Below the pieces are notes generated by a model. That model was given only the letters and a program-made list of their open reading frames with translations. It made no database searches and had not been told where the DNA came from. The position numbers and the translations under genes were made by a program. A stretch of DNA of 32,937 nucleotides from NCBI GenBank assembly GCA_902770045.1, contig CACXRO010000035.1, positions 1-32,937 on the forward strand. The letters are read 5' to 3'. Origin of the DNA: an uncultured bacterium. Its GTDB lineage: Bacteria; Verrucomicrobiota; Kiritimatiellia; RFP12; UBA1067. Below are positions 14,477-20,575 of this stretch, piece after piece (within the stretch, counting starts at the first letter, position 1; every line of letters starts with the position of its first letter).

Positions 14477-14574
14477 TTTGACAAAGTAAACGCAAGTCCC
14501 TCCCCGGGGAGGGTAGGGGACAGGAGGTCAACCAATCTGCTATCCAACATCTGCCTTTGACAACCTAAACAAAA
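14477..14574 (+). repeat. insertion-sequence-end-like direct repeats and a palindrome
   Basis: TTTGACAAAGTAAACGCAA (14477-14495) and TTTGACAACCTAAACAAAA (14556-14574) are similar and in the same orientation, 79 bases apart. Between them a perfect 16-base palindrome, CCCTCCCCGGGGAGGG (14498-14513), is followed by GGGGACAG. This is debris of mobile or repeat DNA beside the transposase remnant. Confidence 0.45.
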
Positions 14575-14631
14575 TTTAAAATTGCGTTCACTCTGGCAAA
14601 GCACCCGCTTAGGCACCACGAACCGCGGATT

Positions 14632-14640
14632 TGGTATAAT
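14632..14640 (+). promoter_or_regulatory. extended -10 promoter giving a leaderless phosphoesterase mRNA
   Basis: TGG plus TATAAT (14635-14640). Predicted start near 14647, one base before the ATG at 14648, so no leader and no ribosome binding site. The surrounding CGCGG.ATTTGGTATAATAC.CGGCA.TG closely matches the promoter upstream of amrBA. Confidence 0.6.
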
Positions 14641-14647
14641 ACACGGC

Positions 14648-16030
14648 ATGAATATCAAGAGACGCGAATTCATCCGGGCCGGCGGGATGCTGGCGATCGT
14701 CGGCGCGGGCAGCCGCGCAGTCGCGGCCGAGGGCGCCGCGGAAGAGAAGGGGACAGTCCCCGCCGCCGAGGGCGCCGCGACGGCGAAGCTCATCGTCTCG
14801 CCGCCGGTGCTGCAGAACGCCGCCGAGACTTCGATGGGGGTCGGCTTCGCCGTCTCCGCGATGGCGAACGGATACGTGAAGATCTCCACCTCGCCGGACA
14901 TGAAGGACGCGCGGCTCGTCAAGTGCGGCGGCTACCGGGTGACGGGCATGGACGACAAGTTCATCCTGGTGCGGCTTACCGGACTCGAGCCCGCGAAGAC
15001 ATACTACTACACCATCGGCGCCGACCGCATCGACTACCAGCACGGCTACTCGATGAAGATCGTCGGCAGCGAGGAGGACCCGCGCGTCTACTCTTTCCGC
15101 ACGCTGGGCGCAGCGGCGCCTTCGAGCTTCTGCGTCGTCAACGACACCCACTGCCGGCCGGAGGCGTTCGGTCCGGCGGTGGACAAGATCGCGGAGCTCG
15201 CGCCGAGCTGCGTGGTCTGGGACGGCGACGCCTGCAACTCGCACGAGACCTTCGAGTCGCTGCTGCCGGTGTTCTACACGCCGGAGATCAGCCGGGTCGA
15301 CTACGCCGCGTGCCAGCCGTACCTGTTCGTCCCCGGCAACCACGACTACCGCGGGCTTGCCGCGCGGCACCTCGAGAGGGCGATGATGTTCCGCGAGATG
15401 GAGGAGCGTCCGCCGCGGTTCTGGGACCTCGGGCGCAACTTCGCGGTGCGCTGCGGCGACATCGCGCTCATCGGGCTCGACACCGGCGAGGACAAGCTCG
15501 ACACGCGTCCGTCGCAGGCGGGGCTCTTCAACTTCGCGCCCTACCGGGTGGCGCAGCGCGACTGGCTCGCCGAGGTGCTGGAGCGGCCGGACGTCAAGTC
15601 CGCGCCGTTCGCGGTGGCGTTCTGCCACATTCCGCTCCACGACGACAACCCGCGCGCCCATCCCGGCGATGTGGAGGGGAACGGCGACGGCAAGTACTGG
15701 CACGACTTCGCGCTCTGGCAGCGCACCTGCCGCGACCTCTGGGGTCCGCTCTTCGCGAAGCACGGGGTGCAGGCGGTCATCTGCGCCCACCAGCACCGCT
15801 ACCGCTACGACGCGCCGACGGAGGACCGTCCCTGGGCGCATTTCGTGGGCGGCGGGCCGAATTTCGGTCCCCAGAAGAAGGCCGACGGAACGGTGACAGA
15901 GGATCCGAGCCGCTTCCCGACGGTGATCGAGGGCAGGGTGGAGGACGGCAGGCTGCGGATAACCGCGCACGACCTCTACCACCGCACCGTCGCCGGCTCC
16001 TACCTCTTCCCGCCTCGCACCCACCCATAA
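14648..16030 (+). CDS. Tat-exported calcineurin-like phosphoesterase
   Basis: A 460-residue exported metallophosphoesterase. KRREFIRAGG near the start is a twin-arginine signal with cleavage near AVAAEG. Residues about 50-160 resemble the fibronectin-like N-terminal domain of purple acid phosphatases (TGLEPAKTYYYTIG). The catalytic domain has the metal-site motifs NDTH (Asp166, His168), WDGDACN (Asp194), GNHD (230-233), CHIPLH (His327) and AHQH (380-383), all in order. The second motif is GDACN in place of the usual GDxxD/N. The ATG at 14648 fits the promoter and the Tat signal; in-frame codons further upstream would precede the -10 box. The start of the mature protein carries a repeat insertion at the DNA level (14726-14779). 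Substrate unknown. Confidence 0.9.
   Translation: MNIKRREFIRAGGMLAIVGAGSRAVAAEGAAEEKGTVPAAEGAATAKLIVSPPVLQNAAETSMGVGFAVSAMANGYVKISTSPDMKDARLVKCGGYRVTGMDDKFILVRLTGLEPAKTYYYTIGADRIDYQHGYSMKIVGSEEDPRVYSFRTLGAAAPSSFCVVNDTHCRPEAFGPAVDKIAELAPSCVVWDGDACNSHETFESLLPVFYTPEISRVDYAACQPYLFVPGNHDYRGLAARHLERAMMFREMEERPPRFWDLGRNFAVRCGDIALIGLDTGEDKLDTRPSQAGLFNFAPYRVAQRDWLAEVLERPDVKSAPFAVAFCHIPLHDDNPRAHPGDVEGNGDGKYWHDFALWQRTCRDLWGPLFAKHGVQAVICAHQHRYRYDAPTEDRPWAHFVGGGPNFGPQKKADGTVTEDPSRFPTVIEGRVEDGRLRITAHDLYHRTVAGSYLFPPRTHP
14726..14779 (+). repeat. palindrome copy 2 flanked by a 15-base duplication
   Basis: GCCGAGGGCGCCGCG occurs at 14726-14740 and again at 14765-14779. Between them are 24 bases holding GGGGACAGTCCCC (14749-14761), identical to the element at 4096. 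It looks like an in-frame insertion with target duplication just after the signal peptide. Confidence 0.5.
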
Positions 16031-16035
16031 CCCCC

Positions 16036-16047
16036 CGCGGCAGTTTG
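16036..16047 (+). repeat. single copy of the 12-base repeat
   Basis: CGCGGCAGTTTG, identical to the unit at 894-905, begins six bases after the phosphoesterase stop codon. Confidence 0.5.
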
Positions 16048-16088
16048 AGCGAGCCACGAACAACGAACCACGAGCTTGAAGCACCCCC

Positions 16089-16118
16089 TTGACATACATA
16101 CCGGAAAGTATGTATAAT
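16089..16118 (+). promoter_or_regulatory. TetR promoter with overlapping palindromic operator
   Basis: TTGACA (16089-16094), an 18-base spacer and TATAAT (16113-16118). The spacer holds a perfect inverted repeat: ATACATAC (16094-16101) and GTATGTAT (16108-16115) around CGGAAA. It overlaps both promoter boxes, so a bound repressor would block RNA polymerase. Predicted start is about five bases before the ATG at 16130. Confidence 0.7.
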
Positions 16119-16129
16119 ACGCGCCAACT

Positions 16130-16789
16130 ATGTCGAAGAAGACGAAAGAGGAGGCGGAGAAGACCAGGCGGCGCATACTTGCGAGCGCCCTGGCGCTGTT
16201 TTCCAGCCGCGGCTACGACCGCACCACCTTCAACGACATCGCCGCGCGGCTGAAGCTGACGAAGGGGGCGATCTACTGGCACTTCGAGTCGAAGGAGGCG
16301 GTGCTGATCGAGCTGGTGAGGATGGCGCTCGAGAAGTTCCGCCGGCAGATCGAGAGCGTGATGCCGGAAGGGGAGCTGTCCTTTCCGCTGGTGGCGGAGA
16401 TGATGGTGAAGAACGCGGCGATCGTTGTGGGCGACCCGAAGGCGGCGGCGTTCTTCCGGCTGATGAAGTGCCAGATCCGCTGGGAGAAGAAGTCCATGTC
16501 CGAGGTACGGGCGGACCTCTTGAACAACGCGGCGTTCGGTCCCAAGGAGGCGTTCCGCGAGGCAATCGCCAACGACGTGCGCCGCGGCAGGGTGCGCGAG
16601 GGGGTGGACGCCGAGCAGATCTCGACCGTGGCGGTGGCGCTGTGGGACGGTCTCGTGCAGATGCGGCTCGAGCATTTCCTCGGCTGCGACCTCGAGGATG
16701 CGCTGAGGAATTCCTACGAGGCGATCTGGCTCGACATTTCAGGCAAGAGAATCGCAATTGAAAACAAGCAGGAGGAAAAATCCAAATGA
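16130..16789 (+). CDS. TetR/AcrR-family repressor of the efflux operon
   Basis: A 219-residue regulator. Residues about 12-58 form the TetR-type helix-turn-helix (RRRILASALALFSSRGYDRTTFNDIA then LTKGAIYWHFESKEAV, the recognition helix). The larger C-terminal part is the variable ligand-binding and dimerisation region. It starts the efflux operon and its stop overlaps the start of the membrane fusion protein gene (ATGA). A palindrome between its -35 and -10 boxes is the likely operator, so it probably represses itself and the pump genes until an inducing compound binds. Repression and ligand are inferred from family behaviour and the site's position. Confidence 0.92.
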   Translation: MSKKTKEEAEKTRRRILASALALFSSRGYDRTTFNDIAARLKLTKGAIYWHFESKEAVLIELVRMALEKFRRQIESVMPEGELSFPLVAEMMVKNAAIVVGDPKAAAFFRLMKCQIRWEKKSMSEVRADLLNNAAFGPKEAFREAIANDVRRGRVREGVDAEQISTVAVALWDGLVQMRLEHFLGCDLEDALRNSYEAIWLDISGKRIAIENKQEEKSK

Positions 16790-18012
16790 ACGAGAACAAT
16801 GGTTCGGCGATCGGTTCGACGATCGGGGCGCTGGTGCTCGCGGCGGTTTGCGCGGCGGGCGGCTGGATAGGCTGCGGCATGTGGATGCGCGCGGCGAAGG
16901 CGAAGGCGGGGAATCCCGCGGCGATGGCGGCGATGGCCGCAGCCGCCGGCGGCGGCGTCACGGTGGCGGTGACCAACGCGGAGATGCGCGCCTACAACCT
17001 CCCGGAGCGGTTCGTCGCGCACGCCGAGGCGGTGCAGGAGGTCGACCTGCTGCCGCAGATCGACGGCTACGTGAAGGAGATCAAGTTCAAGGAGGGCGAC
17101 GTCGTCAAGGCCGGGCAGACGCTGTATGTCATCGACGACGAGCGCTATCTGGCGGTGGCGAACCAACGCAAGGCCGATCTCGCCGCGGCGGAAGCGGAGG
17201 CACGGCGCGCGGTGCGCTACTTCGAGCGCATGCAGAAGGCGGACGAGCGCGGCATCACCCAGCTCGAGCGCGACAACGCCGAGGCCGCCGCTGAGAAGGC
17301 GAAGGCCTCGGTGCTGCAGGCGAAGGCGAACCTGGTGGTGGCCGAGTACGACCTCAAGAAGACCACCGTCGTCGCGCCCATCTCGGGCCAGATCGGCAAG
17401 TCGTCCGCGCACGTGGGCGACTACGTGGCGCCGTCGAAGGGCGCGCTCGCGAAGATCGTGCAGATCGACCCGATCCGCGTCTCGTTCCCGCTCACCGACC
17501 GCGCCTACATCGCCTGGCGCCAGGAGCAGCGCTCCGGCTCGGCCAAGCCGTTCCGCATGCGGCTCATCCTGCCGGACGGCAGCGACTACGACCGCGAGGG
17601 CGCGTGGGACTTTGACGACAACCAGATGTCGCGCGAGACGGCGTCGATCATGATGCGGCTGAAGTTCCCCAATCCGGAGCGACTGCTCATTCCCAACAGC
17701 TACGTGACGCTGCTCACCGACTTCCAGGACCCGCCGAAGTTCCCGTCGGTGCCGCAGCAATCGCTCTTCGACCTGCCCGGCGGCAACCAGGGCGTGTGGG
17801 TGCTGAGGGACGACATGACGGTGGAGCAGCGTCCGGTGGAGACGAAGGAGGCGTTCAACGGCTGGACGCCGGTCGTGAAGGGGATCGAGGCCGGCGAGCG
17901 CATCGTCATCTCCGGCGTCGCCAAGCTCGGGCCGGGGATGAAGGTGGCTATAGTCGAGCCCACGTCCAACGACGACATCAACGCCAACCACAAGTCGCCG
18001 ATCGAGGAGTGA
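16786..18012 (+). CDS. RND efflux membrane fusion protein (HlyD/AcrA family)
   Basis: A 408-residue periplasmic adaptor that joins an inner-membrane RND pump to an outer-membrane channel. An N-terminal membrane segment (about 10-33) is followed by an Ala/Gly-rich spacer. The biotinyl-lipoyl-like halves are seen as LPQIDGYVKEIKFKEGDVVKAGQ and VVAPISGQIGKSSAHVGDYV, flanking a coiled-coil hairpin (about 125-185). A beta-barrel part (IDPIRVSFPLTD) and a membrane-proximal domain (GIEAGERIVISGV) follow. There is no lipobox cysteine in the usual place, so it is anchored by the helix. GGAGG lies ten bases before the ATG. Its pump and channel genes lie 2.5 kb further on, after three unrelated genes. 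Confidence 0.92.
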   Translation: MNENNGSAIGSTIGALVLAAVCAAGGWIGCGMWMRAAKAKAGNPAAMAAMAAAAGGGVTVAVTNAEMRAYNLPERFVAHAEAVQEVDLLPQIDGYVKEIKFKEGDVVKAGQTLYVIDDERYLAVANQRKADLAAAEAEARRAVRYFERMQKADERGITQLERDNAEAAAEKAKASVLQAKANLVVAEYDLKKTTVVAPISGQIGKSSAHVGDYVAPSKGALAKIVQIDPIRVSFPLTDRAYIAWRQEQRSGSAKPFRMRLILPDGSDYDREGAWDFDDNQMSRETASIMMRLKFPNPERLLIPNSYVTLLTDFQDPPKFPSVPQQSLFDLPGGNQGVWVLRDDMTVEQRPVETKEAFNGWTPVVKGIEAGERIVISGVAKLGPGMKVAIVEPTSNDDINANHKSPIEE

Positions 18013-18022
18013 GGAGGAGGAT

Positions 18023-19513
18023 ATGACAATGACGAGCAGACGTGATTTCGCGCGCGGGGCCGTAGGGCTCTTCGGCTGGGGGATGTTCGCCGGCGGCCTT
18101 GGCGGCTGCCGCGTGCTTTCTGACTGGGGCGGTCCGCGGCTTACCGTCGGCATTCTGAGCGACATCCACATCCGGCTCGCCCGCAAGGACGGCCGGGACG
18201 AGTTCGAGGGCTCGGACCGGTTCCGCAGGACGCTTGAATGGTTTCGCGACCAGGGTGTCGACTGCGTCACGGTCAGCGGCGACATGGCGGACCGCGGCTT
18301 TGTGGAGGAGCTTGAGGAGGTGGGACGGGTCTGGCGTTCGGTGTTCCCGGGCGACAGGGCGCCGGACGGAAGGCGCGTCGAGCGTCTTTTCGTCTACGGC
18401 AACCACGACTGGGAGGGGTTCAGGTACGGCAACGGAGGGGAAAAGGTCCTGGGCAAGGACTATGCCTCGCACACGATCCGCACCGATCTCGCGGCCGCGT
18501 GGAAGAAGGCGTTCGGCGAGGAGTATTCGCCGGTCTGGCGCAAGGATGTCAGGGGCTATACGTTCGTCGGGGCGCACTGGATTGCAGACAAGTGCAGGGG
18601 GTTCTATGAAACCGGCGTGCCGCAGGCGCCGGAATGGTTCAGGGAGAACGGACGGACGATCGACCCCTCGAAGCCGTTCTTCTACCTCCAGCACCCGCCG
18701 CCCAAGGATACCTGCCACGGCCCGTGGCTCTGGGGCCACGACGACGGCCGAATCACCGAGACGCTCTCGCGCTTTCCCAATGCAATCGCCATAACCGGTC
18801 ATTCCCACGCGTCGCTCACGCGCGAGCAGGCGATCTGGCAGGGGGCGTTCACCGCCATCGACGCGAGTTCGCTCAGCTACACCGGGCTTGAATACGGCGA
18901 CCTCAGGCCGCATTGGCGCGAGAACGACAACAACAACGGCGCCGAGTCCGCGGAGAATGCGAGGAAGGTCATGCGCAGGATGCCCACCTGGGACGGGCAT
19001 CAGGGAATGGTCGCGCGGGTGTACGGCGACCGCATCGTCTTCGAGCGTCGCGACTTCGAAAGCGGTGACCGGCTTGGCGACGACTGGATTATGCCGCTTC
19101 CGGTTGCCGAACCGCCGCCGTTCGCGTTCGAGCCGCGCACGGCGGCAAGCGTCGCCCCGCAGTTCCCTGCCGGCGCCGCGCTCGCAGTCCGTATGACCAC
19201 GGGCACGAACCGCGGCGGCGGGAACGTGAAGTCCGAGCAGCGCCGCGTCCTCGAAGTGACGATTCCCGCGGCGAACCGCGCGGGCGCCGGAAGGGTGTTC
19301 GACTACGCCCTCGAGATCTCGGGGACTGACGGCGGAACGGACCGGAAGTTCGTGCTCGCCGCCGGCTTCCACCGGTCCGCCGGCAGCAAGGAGGCCGCCG
19401 AGCCGACGGTCTTCCAGATCGACGCCGATCTGCTCAGGTCGAAGGGCGGCTACAAGATCAAGGTCGTGCCGCGCAACTGCTTTGGCGTCGCCGGCGCCGC
19501 GATCGGCTGCTGA
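18023..19513 (+). CDS. lipoprotein calcineurin-like phosphoesterase with Tat signal
   Basis: A 496-residue exported phosphoesterase. SRRDFARG is a twin-arginine signal and LGGC (Cys29) a lipobox, so it is probably Tat-exported and then lipid-anchored. Metal-site motifs are in order: SDIH (Asp47, His49), GDMAD (Asp87), GNHD (126-129), QHPPP (His224) and GHSH (259-262). The last third (about 385-496) is a beta-rich domain of unknown role. Start is ATG 18023 or 18029; GGAGGAGG lies just upstream and its spacing suits 18029 slightly better. It sits 10 bases after the membrane fusion protein gene, so it is likely co-transcribed although unrelated to efflux. It is only distantly similar to the phosphoesterase at 14648. 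Confidence 0.87.
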   Translation: MTMTSRRDFARGAVGLFGWGMFAGGLGGCRVLSDWGGPRLTVGILSDIHIRLARKDGRDEFEGSDRFRRTLEWFRDQGVDCVTVSGDMADRGFVEELEEVGRVWRSVFPGDRAPDGRRVERLFVYGNHDWEGFRYGNGGEKVLGKDYASHTIRTDLAAAWKKAFGEEYSPVWRKDVRGYTFVGAHWIADKCRGFYETGVPQAPEWFRENGRTIDPSKPFFYLQHPPPKDTCHGPWLWGHDDGRITETLSRFPNAIAITGHSHASLTREQAIWQGAFTAIDASSLSYTGLEYGDLRPHWRENDNNNGAESAENARKVMRRMPTWDGHQGMVARVYGDRIVFERRDFESGDRLGDDWIMPLPVAEPPPFAFEPRTAASVAPQFPAGAALAVRMTTGTNRGGGNVKSEQRRVLEVTIPAANRAGAGRVFDYALEISGTDGGTDRKFVLAAGFHRSAGSKEAAEPTVFQIDADLLRSKGGYKIKVVPRNCFGVAGAAIGC

Positions 19514-19559
19514 CGGAAGGTGCTGGTCCTTGGCAAGACATGTTACAGACCCATCCGAG

Positions 19560-19590
19560 GCGAGAAAACAGGTCAGACCTGTTTTCTCGC
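19560..19590. repeat. 31-base perfect palindrome centred on A
   Basis: Arms GCGAGAAAACAGGTC (19560-19574) and GACCTGTTTTCTCGC (19576-19590) around a single A. It has the same arm-A-arm design as the GGGGACAGTCCCC elements. It lies between the phosphoesterase stop and the next gene and could act as a bidirectional terminator-like hairpin or a REP-type element. Confidence 0.6.
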
Positions 19591-19626
19591 TACATATTGA
19601 CAAATACAATAGAGAGTATATCGAAA

Positions 19627-20232
19627 ATGAAAAGAATGTTCATTATCATGGCATTGTTCTGTACCGCTGCCATATTCGCGGTTCATGGCATGACACTCTC
19701 GGAAATCGTGTCTTATATGGCGACAAACGACTACAGGCGGAGTTTTGCATTGACGAATGAATTGAATTTTCTTATTGCCTCAACAACTGGAGTTGTTGAG
19801 CGTTCGACTTGTAAACTGTTAAAAGCATCGATATTGATAGACCATTCGGAGAATATGGCTGATACAGCTTCGTTTGATGTTGCCACAAACCTATGTTGTG
19901 AAATTGAGACTGAATTGGCAGATAGAATTGCATGGCAACGAATAGGTGCGCTGAATAAATTTACCAATGCAATGATCGAAGATGGACATCCTGAAGTTTC
20001 ATTTGTAGCATCAACAAACATATTAGCGTTTTTTCAAAGTAACCAATATGTTGATGTTGACACTAATGTATGGAATGTATTGTTCAAGGCGGGTGGGCTT
20101 GATCTTATGACTCCTCTTGGTTTCGTTAATGCGGATGTTGCGGCGTCGCTTTCAAGGATGAATCCGAACGCAGAGCTCGCACCATATACTAACGGGATTC
20201 CCTCAAAAGTGCTTTATGAGATTATTAGGTGA
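19627..20232 (+). CDS. AT-rich exported protein, unrecognised
   Basis: A 201-residue protein that I do not recognise. The ATG at 19627 opens a clear Sec signal (MKRMFIIMALFCTAAIFAVHG). The mature part is helical in character, with two cysteines in NLCCEIE and repeated Thr-Asn residues, and no visible motif. It stands out by composition: much more AT-rich than all neighbours, with codons such as ATA, TTA and AAT that are rare elsewhere in the window, which suggests recent acquisition. There is no Shine-Dalgarno sequence. TTGACA at 19597 and a TATATC at 19617 are too close together for a good promoter; a TACAAT at 19605 is an alternative -10. It sits in the 2.5 kb insert between the efflux genes. 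Confidence 0.6.
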   Translation: MKRMFIIMALFCTAAIFAVHGMTLSEIVSYMATNDYRRSFALTNELNFLIASTTGVVERSTCKLLKASILIDHSENMADTASFDVATNLCCEIETELADRIAWQRIGALNKFTNAMIEDGHPEVSFVASTNILAFFQSNQYVDVDTNVWNVLFKAGGLDLMTPLGFVNADVAASLSRMNPNAELAPYTNGIPSKVLYEIIR

Positions 20233-20275
20233 TAATAGCGTTATGAATAGCGACGTAAAATATTGGAGGAATCCC

Positions 20276-20545
20276 ATGAAGCTATTCAATATGCTCTTTC
20301 GCGTGGCGGCTTGCGTAGTGGTCGCTGCGCTTGCAGTGTATGCCGGAAGGCGGATCAGGACGCATTTTGGCGTTAGAAGCTCTGTCGCGGAATGGTCGGC
20401 GAAGATCGCCAATGTACGACATTTTGCGCGGGTGCGCGAAAGAGGGTGTCAAGCCCCAGGAGAACGGCGTCTCCATCGCGCCAAGCTGTTTCCTCGGATC
20501 TACACCCTTGGATTCCTCAATCCAGACGTCGAGTATTTCAAATAA
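20276..20545 (+). CDS. small membrane-anchored protein, unrecognised
   Basis: An 89-residue product. ATG 20276 is chosen because GGAGGA (20265-20270) lies five bases before it; upstream in-frame starts have no such site. The N-terminus is a membrane anchor (MLFRVAACVVVAALAVYAG) followed by a basic stretch. The rest (VRERGCQAPGERRLHRAK, then LGFLNPDVEYFK) matches no family I know; the other two frames are also open over the last 150 bases, so a frameshifted C-terminus cannot be excluded. It ends 30 bases before the RND pump gene. Confidence 0.45.
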   Translation: MKLFNMLFRVAACVVVAALAVYAGRRIRTHFGVRSSVAEWSAKIANVRHFARVRERGCQAPGERRLHRAKLFPRIYTLGFLNPDVEYFK

Positions 20546-20575
20546 CGCTATCAGAAAAGAAAAGGAGAAAATGAA

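Noticed and set aside
14582..14647. Upstream in-frame extension of the phosphoesterase
   Set aside because: It would start before the -10 box at 14635 and push the twin-arginine signal away from the N-terminus.
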